Assembly: GCF_000204055.1 (NCBI RefSeq)
Contig: NW_006768831.1
Span: forward strand, 202,720-266,719
Direction: 5' to 3'
Origin: Melampsora larici-populina 98AG31
Lineage: Eukaryota; Basidiomycota; Pucciniomycetes; Pucciniales; Melampsoraceae
DNA: 64,000 nt
Shown here: piece after piece, positions 13,254 to 25,082 of the stretch
How positions within the stretch are numbered: position 1 is the stretch's first letter
Layout: every line of letters begins with the position of its first letter
The notes under the pieces: model-generated
Told to the model about the DNA's origin: nothing
Database searches by the model: none
Seen by the model: only the letters and a program-made list of their open reading frames with translations
Program-made: the position numbers and the translations under genes

Positions 13254-14067
13254 ATGTACAACAGGCATGTCAAGACTGGATTATCTAAAGTAGCCGATTC
13301 CCAGACGGGTGAGATGAGTTTGAAAGAAAAGCCAGGCTTTGAAGAGAGCAACCCTCAACGCATCCGAATCTGTGAGTTCTTTACACTGGGCTCCGAGGAA
13401 AATAGTACAACCGTTTGCCAACACGCTTACCTTTCTGTTCCACATTTCAGCTCGCGGACTCTCATTGCAGAGATCTCAACCCACAAATGCTCAAGGTTCT
13501 TTATCCGATGGTGAGAGCATGCATGTCTCAATCCTCAAGAAGAGGTCTATGTTGACTTGGTCTTGCAGTCCCAACAGTCAATGCCTACCTGCACAGAAAC
13601 TGTCACCAATGTCAAAACCGTCGGAACCACAACGGCGCATCCTCACGAGCTTGTGCATGTCACCCGAAAAGAGAAGAGTCTAGCTGTAAGTTGACGTGTC
13701 TCATGATGTTTTTATTGCAAATGTTGAATGTTCAAAATTCTTTTTGCCACATCTAGGTAATCTCAGAGTTTCTACCTTAGTCTCCGGTACTTTGGCTGTT
13801 TTTGTGGTAATGGCTCTATTGGTCATTTGGACTTGCGAAAGATTCCCCGAAACCAGAATCTCACCGATATGCGACCTTTCAAACTGGCACTCGCGCATTC
13901 CGGCGGTCTGGGAAGGGGCATGTGTTGTTTGCCGCGAGAAATTTGAAGATTGGTTTCAGATGATTGCACCAGGTAACTTCTGCGTGTCCTTATTCCAAAC
14001 CATTATAGTAGCTTTATATGTGATGATTTACTTCATTTGAGTGAGGGTTCACCTTTCAGGTGCTTAG
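13254..14067 (+). CDS. small Cys-rich protein with one transmembrane segment
   Basis: Five proposed exons (13254-13371, 13451-13510, 13569-13685, 13757-13972, 14060-14067) are separated by GT-AG introns of 79, 58, 71 and 87 bp and keep one frame of about 172 aa. Seen in the translation: a basic Cys/His cluster, NCHQCQNRRNH followed by CACH, at about residues 66-85. Then comes a hydrophobic helix (STLVSGTLAVFVVMALLVIW, about residues 101-120) and a downstream segment with CVVCREKFEDWF. NCHQCQNRR recalls the start of CxxC zinc fingers of the zf-4CXXC_R1 type, but the rest of that domain is absent. If the last intron is retained, the protein instead ends with a second hydrophobic stretch at 14040. 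Function unknown; the upstream start is uncertain. Confidence 0.5.
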
Positions 14068-15868
14068 GGTTGCAGATATTTTGCGTGGTTTGACTTATGA
14101 CTATGTATCAGCGGTGAAAACATATCTGATGTAGACATATATCAAAGAAAAACATGCGTCAGAAACTCGGATGTATACATAGAGGTTGGACTTGACTCTT
14201 TTCTTTCGCGCACTCAAGACTTTTTGCTCAGGCCTGCTATAAATAATCGCATATGTTACTGGGTGCTTTATCCCAGGCCAGGTGCGGTCTTTTGATCAGG
14301 AACACGTTAAGAAATATAAGGTAGTATGCCTCACAAGAGGCACAGCTGTGGTAGCTATGGTGTACGCAAAGCGGTGGATCCAGCGCAAGCCAATTGCTAC
14401 GCGAGAAATCTAAACAAGAGTTCAGACTCCAGAGCGGAAAGAGATAAGAGAATAACGAAAATAACAAAACATCAGCCACTCGGGGTAGGTCTGAGGCCAG
14501 AAGACTCGCGAAACATAAAAACACTTCCTAACAACAGACAAGAAAACCAAAATCAAATCAAAATAAACTTAAGAAGGATAAAATATAAGACATAATATAT
14601 AACATAAATGAAGGACATTATAAATAGACGTAGACAAAGCTTTACAGAAAATAAGAACATCATTTTAGCAAAGGAAACTAGTGGGAATATCAGAATGATT
14701 GTGTCACCTCTTGAGACCGGCGACAGAACCCCCTTTGGACAGGTACATAACTAGATCATATCAATATAAATACCTGTTTGCTCGAATTCGCGTGAAGTGG
14801 TAAGCTTATGGAAAGCAAATAATACTGTTATACCAACAAGTAAAATAAGCAGCGAACTTATGAAAATTGAAGATTTAACTACGGTGGACCACCCAGTGGA
14901 CATCAGCTAGGTTCGCACTCATCGATCCACAGGTTCTGGAATAGCTCACCAGGGGTTTTCTCTTCGTTTTCATTGCTTTTGGGCAGACAAGACTGGATAG
15001 TTTTACAAGCTGTACTCACGTGGTCCGGATGAAGTGGGTTTATACATATAAGATTTGAGTTTCTCAGAGTGGAGATAACTCGAGCGAGTGATCAGACTAA
15101 AAAATTGTCTACGCACCATCGGGCGTTCCTAATTCATGCATTTCCTCACAGCCTGGCATCGAGGTTTGATGTTCACTAGCATTGAGATCATGAAAAGACT
15201 TGGTGTTTGTAGGGCACTTCAGCTGTAATCTATCATCTAGAATGGGAATCAAAACTTGGGTTTTGGAAGCAGTCATAGAGAACATATGAGAATTACTGAC
15301 CACCAATGTGTTTCGACTGAAATGCTGCCTCTACATCTTGGATTTTTTGAAGGATATCTTGTATGAGGAACGTTTCACTTGAGGGGCTGGATTTATTCAT
15401 GATAGCTAATAAGATATTTGTGAAGCAAGACTGATATAAGGTGAATTTTTGTGGGTAAGTTTGGAAAGGCACGGAGGGCACAGGTTCTTCGTCAACGTGA
15501 GTTGTGGTTAGCCAAGCTTAGGTGCACCCCCTTGACCACCTAAGCATTCAGAGTCGCCAGACATTCTGTTACCCTTACAAATTCTGGTATTATTTTCCTT
15601 TTAAGTTGCAAAAGGGTGATATTGAGTTAAGATACAAAGGGCTTTCTGCACAGCTGTCACGTGTCTCGTGACTGGATTTACGACACCTTTGAAGCCATCC
15701 CGGGGTCCCAGCGTAATCGACGGCCTTTGTTACATCATTGACAATTATACCCCTTCATCTTCAACTCGGATCTAACAAAATATCATAGTATTAATCTCTC
15801 TTATAATTTCTCCAGTGATATCATCTAGTTCGACGAGCACTTCCCGACTCTCAAATCTTGAATTCAGT
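14068..15868. other. intergenic, no gene supported
   Basis: AT-rich and purine-rich DNA, notably A-rich at 14400-14680. Short frames only. I see no motif, repeat or splice-consistent gene. Confidence 0.4.
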
Positions 15869-18800
15869 ATGGCAAGCTCAAATAGTGCGATGCAGCCTGA
15901 TCCACTACATGTCTTGAACGATCTCAAGGTGATTGAATCCACTAGCTTGAGGCTGATGCACTTGTGCCTATCTGACAAATATGCTTTATAGGTTATGATT
16001 CAGGCGATTCAAAACGCCCATGAGGCGAGTACAGCGGGGCTCAGACAAAGTATCAATGACTTGGAGGTAAGCAAGTTGTATCTCTTTCGGGGCTTGATTG
16101 ATGAACTCAACAAATACCGTAACACGTATTGTATTACTAGGCCAAATTCGAGATGTCATATATGCAACACAAAGCCCAACTTGAATCATTGGTTCGTCCC
16201 CATGGAAAATCCACTCTTTCAGCTTTTTCTTCTAGTTATTTATGCAAAGCCGATGTTTTTTCTAGCCCGACAGAACACAAGTCACAGTTAGTAACACTTC
16301 AGCATTCTGCACTTTTGAGCTCCCATGGATTTGAAATTTGCAACCTCACTTCTGGTACAGGATCTTCGTACCTTGTTGAGCTCGCACGAGCAGAAGTTTT
16401 CCGAGATATTGAAAAATCCCATCGCGTTGCGGGAGCAGACTAACAATACTGGAATGATTGTGTGTATTTGTGAAGTCTATAATGCCATATCACATCCTTT
16501 TGACATCAAACCGATTTTTTGTGGGTATTGACTTGGCAGGACTTAAAACCGGAAAACCGACTTGACTCACTCACAAATCTTGAAAGCCAGTTGGTCAGCG
16601 TGAAAGAAAGTGTTTCTAAGCTGTGTAATGACGTTGAAGTGGCAACCTCGCAGATTAACGAGCAGGACTTGGTGAGTCTTTGACTGACATTCTTGGAGCA
16701 ACTAAGAGCTGCCGAAGTGATACCTAAAGTTGGTTTGTGCTGTGCAAAACAGACCCTAAACATGTTAGATGCCAGGTTTGACGCGATGGATTACAAGGTG
16801 GATGCGCGCAAATCAGTAAGTCATCAAATTTCATTTTCAAAAATCTATGACCCTTCTAACGAAAACACATCCATCTTATCAGGCCGAGTTAGCCATGCAA
16901 GGCGAGTTGCAACGCATGGATCGCTACAACCGGCAGCTGAACGATGACCATGTACGACTAAACAAAGAGCTCGGATTGTTTCAGTCCAACGTCGAGAATG
17001 CACGCCTCCACTGCTCTGAAGAACACAAAAAGTCTACGCAAGGCGAATTGGAACGCTTGGATTCCTACAACCGGCAGTTGAGAGATGAACAGGTGCGACT
17101 AAGCAACGAGCTCCATTCGATGCAGTCTAAGGTCGAGAATGCACACCTCCACTGCTTGGAAGAGCTCAAAAAGTCGGAGTATGTTTTGCAAGCGCAAATC
17201 GAGTCCAATAGAAACGTTGGTTTTTTCAACTCTATCCACGCTGCTATGCAATCGGTCCTTATTTATATAGTGATAGCCAACTTATCCATCGGTATCCATT
17301 TTGTTGAGATCAGGCAACAATTCTTACCGAGAGAACATGTCTCAAACAAATCGATGTCAGTAATTAACTCCTCCTGATTTTGAAAGTACAGAGTTAACCA
17401 GTTATTTCGGGAACAGGAATGCATTATATCAAACAAAGGTCTTGCGAAAAAAATCGATATGCATAAATCAACTCTAACACACGTGGAGGAAAAGGTGAAA
17501 CTCAATGAAGATAGCTTTTGCCAGAAGCTGCAGTTTTCAGAAAAGCGAGTAGACTGTCTTGAGAATGAAAGACTATCCCTCATAGAGAGTATAAAGAAAC
17601 TTGAACTTGAAAGTCGCGTCAAAGCATCTGCGACCTTGAAACCTCAAGTAGCTCTCAATCAGAACATAGCACGACTGACTGCTCCATCATTAAATACCAG
17701 TCGGACGTGGAGGTATACCTCTGTTTGCTCTCATGACAATGGATTCGCCGGTGTACTGACTATCTCACCCAATGCAGAGCGTGATCCTGACACAGTCAAC
17801 CTTATCAAAGACGCTGGAGGTTTGTCACGATGACGCTACTTCTCTATTCTTTGCAAAGTACAACTAATGTGGTACATAATTTCTGCAGGCGATTGTAAAA
17901 ACACAGAAAGAATTTGAAAACAGGTTGCAACTTGGCCAAGAACGATTGGACCAAGAGTGCTCCATCGTTAAATACCAGTCGGACGTGGAGGTATACCTCT
18001 GTTTGCTCTCATGACGATGGATTCGCCGGTGTACTGACTATCTCACCCAATGCAGAGCGTGATCCTGACACAGTCAACCTTCTCAAAGACGTTGGAGGTT
18101 TGTCTTGGTGATACTACTTCTTGATTCTTTGCAAAATACAATTAATGTGGTTGTTCCATTTCTACAGGCGATTTTAAAAACACAGCAAGAACTTGAAAAT
18201 AGGTTGCAACTCGGCCAAGAACGATTGGCCCAATCACATCAACAGATGACACACCAGCAGAAAACATTCGATACAAGAATTATAAGTTTGGAGAAGTTTT
18301 ACAACATCAGTGTGGGTAAAAGATTACGCATAAGACATGTCTGTACCAAATGAACTCATGTCCCATGTATCAACACCATCCAGAACCTGCCAAGAAGATT
18401 AGAAGCTTCAGACTCCACATCAGCCATCACAATCTCAGTAGGTCAGACTTCGTGACAGCTTGTCATCTTCGAGTATATGGAAAGTTGATTGTTTTCTCGG
18501 ATTGCTTAATCAGCCTTCAAACACCCCACAATTAACCGGATCAACTCTCGATTTGCCTGATCCGAACTCTATGCAAGTTATCAATGAGTCTGATTCAAGG
18601 CCGTTGACCTTGAATGATCCAGACTCCTCATTAACCAGGCTCATCGAAGTAATTTAGATTTATCTTTGCATTGCCACATATATAAATATTGATGATCCCC
18701 TGACATGTTTGATTCATCAGCGTCCTATTATTGCAACTCCCGCAGCATTGACTCCTGATGTGTCAGCTGTAGACTCTATGGACATTGACAATCAATCTGA

Positions 18801-20415
18801 CTCGAGTTCTCGGACCCAAGTACCATTGTGTAGAGGCCGCGATGGGGTGAGTACAAAACTCAGTGACATTCTGGACCACATGTTGACTGAGTCAGTGCTT
18901 CTTGACTAGTCTCAAGCTTCTGTCATTGCCGGTAGTTCATCTTGGGTACATCAGACAGCAAACATGGAAAGGGGAAACACGACACCGAATCAGCGAAATA
19001 CAAATGCATTCTCTGAAGCAAGGGTATGTTCCCTACCGCCTCAGAAGGGCGTCAAGAGTAAAAATTAGCTGATTTACTAAAGCTGGTCTAAACCCTCTCC
19101 TAAAATATCTCCATTTAGCTTTCCAACACCCGTCTTCCATCCACTCCCAATCGTAGATCTACACCCGTTAATGCTGCCTTCACCCCAGTTGATCAAAACA
19201 TTCGAATCAATCCGAGATCCAAACCAAAGTTATGGGTACGACCTTCCAGAAGTTCGGGGAATAAACTCAAGTCAAGCTTAAGGCAAGAAAGAGATGAGAT
19301 GGATCCAGAGACAAAGGATGATGATTACAATATGGTGAGTTCGACAATATTATACAAGCCCGACTTCAATAACCTAACCCATATCTTGTCTGGATTAAAA
19401 AGTCCAGAGCTACTCAGAAACATTTTCGATACCTCTTGGGAACCAGCCGGGAAAAACACTCATTCCCCAGATCACCAACCCGTGAAGATCTGGAGGCGTT
19501 ACCGGACCTTCCTGATGGAACCGCACCCCTTGGTCTATCAGCTCCATACATACTCAAACCTAGTGAGCTCTCTCAACAATGGGAGCACGATGACGAAATG
19601 GGCGAGGGATTTCGAAACCGCTGTGAACAAAGGCTCAGACAATATGGACTCCCTTACGTTGGTTTGAGCTCTGTACGGAATGACCCAAAAGCCGAAGAAT
19701 GGAACCGACGTACTTTGGAGTATTGCTTAGACACATTCAACTGTGCATTGGATGGTTTGGAGTATGAGGACATATTCCGATTGGATCATGCAGAGCTTGA
19801 TGTAAATAGAATCAGGGATCTAATGGCGACTCATATAAGATATCATATCAACAACAAACGAATCTTTTTGAAAGATGATAGTAACTTAAAAAAGCATATG
19901 CAGGAAGACCGCCGGGCAAAGCGAGCCATGAATGTACGTCCTGTTTTCATGTGGGCATTTCCATCACCACAAGACTGACACCAAGAACCCACATACAGCT
20001 TGCAGAAAGACGACACGAAGCTTGTCAAACATACGAAGATTTGAATGCTTACCAGGATCTGTTTCTGGATCGTTGGTACTGTTCGTCTGACGAGTCTGAT
20101 GATGAGGTTCTTGAAGAAGATCGGATGCGGGATATTCCAATCTGGCGGAGTCGAGTAGGGACGGCCCTAGTGGAGTACATCGACGCAGCTTATCGTCAAA
20201 TAAGACAAGACGAAGTTCCCAAACGTCCTGGAAGAAAACCGGGGAAGCGTAAGACATCAACCACCGCGCCAGTCGTGGGCTCCTCAAAATGGCCAGTAGG
20301 TCTTCCTAGTGATTGCTATGATTCCGCATGGGTTGCCAGCCTCAGGCCAAAAGATCGCAAGGCCCTCAAAATGAAGCCGGCAGCGTTGCAAGATGTTCCT
20401 GAACTACTAGATTGA
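15869..20415 (+). CDS. multi-exon coiled-coil protein, rust-type unknown gene
   Basis: Many short exons joined by GT-AG introns, nearly all in phase 0. Best-supported exons: 15869-15928, 15992-16066, 16141-16191, 16361-16459, 16540-16671, 16753-16815, 16883 to about 17215, 18168 to about 18297, an exon ending at 19334, 19418-19933 and 19999-20415. The exons between 17216 and 18168 and those around 18400-19300 are less certain. The first half is a long predicted coiled coil (for example LDSLTNLESQLVSVKESVSK). Exon 7 holds two near-identical units of about 47 aa, each with YNRQL...VRL..EL and an LHC..E..KKS end. A Ser/Pro-rich linker follows. The C-terminal 320 residues are globular (EYCLDTFNCALDGLEYEDIF, HIRYHINNKRIFLKDD), then an acidic patch (SSDESDDE), a basic PKRPGRKPGKRK stretch and SSKWPVGLP. 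No named domain is recognised. It may be a gene of a large mobile element or a lineage-specific family. Confidence 0.6.
17681..18236 (+). repeat. 278-bp tandem duplication inside the coiled-coil gene
   Basis: Two adjacent copies (17681-17958 and 17959-18236) start GCTCCATC and end at CCAA. Each contains a short coding segment (CSI.KYQSDVE), an intron GTATACC...CAATGCAG, a small exon, a second intron and the next exon start (KTQ.E.ENRLQLGQERL). The copies differ at scattered sites, so the duplication is old enough to have diverged but keeps its splice signals. Confidence 0.8.
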
Positions 20416-20764
20416 AGATTATGGGGGATTGCACAATGTTATCATAGTTTTTTAATTGTTATCATTACTTTTATACCTAGTTTGTCATGAACTGCTAGAT
20501 CAAAGCTTGTTGTGCCAAAAATATTGTGCTTTTCTCATTATCAGGATAATCCTTATCTTACTTTTGCTGCAAATTCGTATATATTTCTTTCGATCTTTAT
20601 CTTTTATTTAAGATGACTTAGATTGATTATTTCTTTAACTTTATGTCTACGCCGAATAACATACACCTGCTTTAACAGTCCAACAAAACAACTCTTGCAT
20701 CCACTATCAAGGTCACCTTTTTCCAATAGTGAAATGTTCAAGGTGAGGTCTTTAAATCCGTGTT
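20416..20764. other. 3' flank of the coiled-coil gene, no gene seen
   Basis: AT-rich. It probably contains the 3' untranslated region and end site of the upstream gene. Nothing else is seen. Confidence 0.4.
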
Positions 20765-20945
20765 GTGAATTTTACGTGAATGTATGCTACAACGGGAAAG
20801 TTTTTTACGGGGAAAGTTTTTTTACGGAAAAACCGTAAAACATTGGACTTGACACCCCTTACTTTCATGGTCAAAATAAAAAAACATCTCATCAAACCTG
20901 CGTTGCGCCAACTTTTTACGAGACAGTGAACGGTCATATTCCGCG
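20765..20945. repeat. cluster of TTTTACG/CGTAAAA motifs (right)
   Basis: At least five copies of TTTTACG or CGTAAAA within about 180 bp (near 20772, 20813, 20823, 20834 and 20912), followed by CTTGACACCCC. The left cluster at 10390-10800 is followed by the similar CTTGACAACCCC. The shared composition suggests related repeats bracketing the three unknown genes. Confidence 0.45.
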
Positions 20946-21299
20946 CATGCAAAGCTTATTGACTGAATTAGAGGGCTAATTCTTTTTTTGAAAATGAAAA
21001 TGGCTGGTTATCACAAAACACTCAGCTCAACTCATCACACTTCTTGCCAAATGAACAGAAGTTGATAATTTATCAAAACCATCGGCATGAAACTGTTCTG
21101 GCCATGTTTATTTCTTTTTAAATTTCATTCTTTAATTGTTTTTTGTTGACGTTATAGGCATTGGTAATAACTCTACTTTCTCGGATGGGTTGATTGGTTT
21201 TTGTAACTAATGATGTCTATCAGAGCAAAATAAGACTTTGGAGCATCATATATTCTATTTTTTCGGTATCAGGAGTGCCAGGATGAGATGATTGAGGAG
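20946..21299. other. no gene seen
   Basis: AT-rich DNA without coding signals or recognised repeats. Confidence 0.4.
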
Positions 21300-21730
21300 A
21301 GTGGGATTGGATCGGACGAGAAGAGGCGACAAGAAATGGCGGTGTTGAGTCGCAGGAAAGAACGTGACCTTAAATCACATTGAGGTTGAGCGATGAGAAG
21401 ATCCTTTCGCATGATATTCAAGTGATTCAGTGGATTGAATCGCGTGAGGTGTTCAGTCGCATTGAGGTGCCGCGAGCCTGAATCGCTTGAGCGGTTGAGT
21501 CGGATTGAGTTGAGGCGATTAAGGATCGCGTCATCGTCAAGTCGCGTTGAGTAGACGCGATCCTAAATCGCATCTGGGTAGAATCACACACATGTATGTG
21601 ATTTGACAGGTTCAATCGCTTGAAACCTGTGCGATTTCACATCGCATGGGACTTTCATCGCCTGTCACATACGCAATACGAAATCGCATCTCACCTTGCT
21701 ATGTGAGCGCGCATGCCGAGATGCGACGCA
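21300..21730. repeat. ATCGC/GCGAT-rich degenerate repeat
   Basis: The pentamer ATCGC, its complement GCGAT and close variants (GTCGC, GAATCGC) recur more than 15 times. The first half carries mainly AATCGC/AGTCGC next to TGAG, the second half mainly ATCGC next to CAC or CTT. Local hairpins are present, such as ACAGGTT/AACCTGT near 21606-21630. There is no coding potential. Confidence 0.6.
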
Positions 21731-21780
21731 ATTTTGTTGGAAGTGGTACCTGTCCAACACCCACTCTAATATCCAATTAC

Positions 21781-23280
21781 AGTTGACTCTGTCAAAATCA
21801 ATACCCAAAAAATGGGGGCCACAACTATTGGTTTTGACCGAGTATCTGATTTGTCAGATCTCTGTTGAAACCAATAGAAATTGCATTGCAGACGAATTAT
21901 TGGTTATCAAAGAGAAACATGTACATGTTCTATCACAAGCATTTCCTAAGAATCATTAGAAAAGACATTATGAAGGCTTTCCTGCTTGGCAGCTTTGACA
22001 CGGACTAAGCAACAATGTCTTACAGAGGCCCCGCTCTTTTGTAGGTTTTAAGAAATCAATGTTCTTGGTTTGTAAGGCTTTCAACAATGTGAGAGATCTT
22101 GTATTTAGAAAGATCCTTGGGAAGCATGGTACCAGAATTGGTCATCATGATTTTGAGGTGAGAAAAATTGTGTGAGAAACAAGTTAAGATGTGGCACTGG
22201 CAGAACTACACCAATTATAGAGACAAAAAACATGCAAAAACAAAAAAAAGAACGTGCAAAAACCCAAACCACAAGTCACATGACCCACCAGATTATGGGT
22301 TTTGAACTTGGGATCCCAAAAATGGATCGCACTATTTGGCAACCGGTTTGAAATTCCAAGCACAGTTTTTGAATCAAACCAGGCAAACCGCTTTCTATAA
22401 CTTTCACTTTGTTTTGATTGGGTGGAGATCTCAATCTCACATCACTTGTCTCCAATTCATTTTGATTTAGACATTTTTTGGATTGTTTTGTTTTTTTGGA
22501 AGAGCAACCCAAAATTAAGAGACTTTGTTGTTTTTTCAACTGGAAAGGCAACAAACATGAACAACCTTACAAACCAAGACATGAATGAACGTGACATGGG
22601 TAATGAGCGTGATGGAAAAAATAAAAAGATGAACACAAAATGAGCCAACAAGGAGATAAACAAAAAGAGAGTTAAAACCATAGCCTTTGTAATCTTCAAC
22701 CCAATGCGGTATCTTAGTGCTTTCAAGCATGTCAGGGTTGCAATCCCAACCCCATACTTTTGAAGATGGAAGAGACCCTTTAGGCCCTAAACCAAGGCAA
22801 TGTGTTGTTGACAAAAGCAAGAACTATTGGAGCTTGCTGGTTTGGTGTGGTGCAATAAGGGAAATGGGGTTTGGCATTGAGTTGACGGGAGCATGGAACT
22901 GGAACTTACCATCTTTGGACTGTAGGAGGTAAGCATTGAGCAAAATCTTTGAAGGTTAAACTTAAAGGAATTAAGCATAGCCCGGTTTCATGGGATTTAA
23001 GGGCCGCTTATGTGTGGTGAGTGCCCGAAATTCAATTCTTGGGCCAGGTTTGTCAAATTGCTGGAGCTGCAGCCACGTTTGACCCATGAAACTGGGCATT
23101 GTGATTTTCAAACCGGTTGCCAAATAGTGTGATCCCCAAAAAACAGTATTGGTTATTGGTTTTGACAAAGTTATTGGTTTTTGGACTGATTTCCCTTCAA
23201 ATACAAAATATTTGACTGAAAAAGTATCAGTTTTCCAAGAGTATTGGTTTTGACACAAATTGTTTTTGACAGAGTCAACT
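21781..23280. mobile_element. 1.5-kb element with terminal inverted repeats
   Basis: AGTTGACTCTGTCAAAA at the left end is the exact complement of TTTTGACAGAGTCAACT at the right end, and further in both arms carry ATTGGTTTTGAC-type blocks. The interior encodes nothing recognisable and contains a second, nested inverted repeat. A target duplication was not evident. It is probably a non-autonomous DNA transposon, possibly with a second element inserted in it. Confidence 0.65.
22321..23137. repeat. nested inverted repeat
   Basis: The left arm near 22321-22370 (ACTATTTGGCAACCGGTTTG) is matched in inverse orientation near 23093-23137 (CAAACCGGTTGCCAAATAGT shifted by one base), with neighbouring similarity. 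It lies inside the 21781-23280 element and may mark a separate insertion. Confidence 0.6.
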
Positions 23281-23405
23281 TTAACTTATTGACTCTCTTA
23301 ACTTTCCAAAAAAAAAACAGGAACACAGGTACGTGCATCGAATGAGGATGTGATCAAGGAGATTTGTAGATGAGTCAATAGTGTGGTTCAATCTTAAGAA
23401 AAAGT

Positions 23406-23450
23406 ATGTCATCAGAAGTGACAGTGGTTTTCTGTCACTTCTGATGACAT
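23406..23450. repeat. perfect 19-bp hairpin
   Basis: ATGTCATCAGAAGTGACAG at 23406-23424 is followed by a 7-nt loop and then its exact complement at 23432-23450. The surroundings are non-coding. Confidence 0.9.
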
Positions 23451-25082
23451 TGATGCAAGACATCATGTTTTCTGTACTTGTGATCCTCTGTGATATTTCA
23501 CATGTGAATCTTGCAAGCTTGAAATGTATGATTGTTTCTTCTGATCTTGGTTTTCATGCAACAACAACTTGCTCCCTACTGACTCAAGGAAATTTAGAAG
23601 AGGGGAAGTTTTGACTGGCCCAATGTGTTTCAATCACCATATGATCAAAGTATGTATGACATTGATATGTTCATCCAGGAAGATGATTATTAAGGTTTTA
23701 CACACCTGCAATTTGACATCAATCATCATCAATACATAGAGTAAATATGTATAGGTCATGTAACTGGTACTCATGAATTCTTCTCTCACATGTAATTGGA
23801 CTTTGCAAGACTTCAAGACTTCAATCAGTTTATGCTTCAAAATTCTAACTGTAAGCTGATTTGGTAATGTATTATTTCAGATATTCCAAATCACCATAGC
23901 TTCAGCAAAGGGCTTGGAACCGAGTTTAAGATGGGAACATCAAATTTACTAACGTCAATATGATGTTCACTGCTAATTGAATTGTCACAAACTGACATTC
24001 TGACAACTCCTCAATGAATTCAAGACTACCCATGAACCTCCAGGATTTGCATTAGCAAGAGAAGGTTCAATCACATTCCAATCACACTCCGTATTTAGTA
24101 ATACAACAATGTGCTGCATTATTTCATCCAACCCCGCAAGGGAAGAGACATGATGTGCTCAAGCTTGATGTTTTGCAATATCAGTTTCTATTGGAGTGAA
24201 CACATGTGATAAACATTCAAATTTGGGTTCATCTGAGGTAAACTTGATCTGATCATACTGAAACAATGAACACTTAGGTCCAAATACCCTTGAGAAAAAC
24301 TTCAATAGCAATGGGGAATCGTAAGACCCAATTTCCACATGATTGTGTGGAATTGAAAGAATAGATGGTCTTCAATTTGAATACTATTACAGTTTTTATT
24401 TGGTATTTGAGTCTTGATTGTTAATTGATGGGGACATGCTCCCGTAATTAGTTTACAGATAATTAAGCATAAATGTGAGAACATGTCTCCAAATCCAAAC
24501 CAATCTAGCAAGTTTATACATATGGGATAATCACAATTGATTTGTTTATTGGCTTCTGTAATAGCTTGAAAATCTACAGAGAATTCAATAAAATAATCAT
24601 CTCACCAAGCCCAAATTCATAAAAACTCAACAAGGTTGGTTCAGAAATCACCAAACAAAGGCCTGCTTACCTACATGGGTAAAGAATTGGATTGCTTTCC
24701 AGAATGTTTCAGTTGATTAAATACCAATTATCCTTCTGTTTAACCCTTTCCATGGATTTCTACATACCTTGAGTAACAGTTGAAGGGGAATAGTTTTGAA
24801 GAGAGGTGGATCTTGTAAAGACATCATCAGACACAATCTTTTTGAAAAGAACCCCCATGAAGTTGACTTCACCTAACAATTTTCCATTAAATACATCTCG
24901 ACTCTGGACCTCCCTTATCAACAGCTTTTCCATGGGATAGTTTCAAGTTTTTTTACGTTCATTGACTTTCAAATAGAATACAACACAGAAGCAGACATCA
25001 ATCACATTAGCCACTGAAAGCCAAAGAGAATGTGGAATGAGCATGGTGGCTATGAATTCAATTTTTTTAGTTAATTGGTTCA
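23451..25082. other. intergenic, no gene supported
   Basis: AT-rich DNA with short frames only. No domain or splice structure is visible. Confidence 0.4.

Noticed and set aside
13010..13288. 92-aa frame upstream of the TM protein
   Set aside because: No motif and no splice junction that would join it to the following exons; overlaps the better-supported first exon in another frame.
14326..14595. 89-aa Lys/Asn-rich frame
   Set aside because: Composition follows from A-rich DNA; no homology or splice context.
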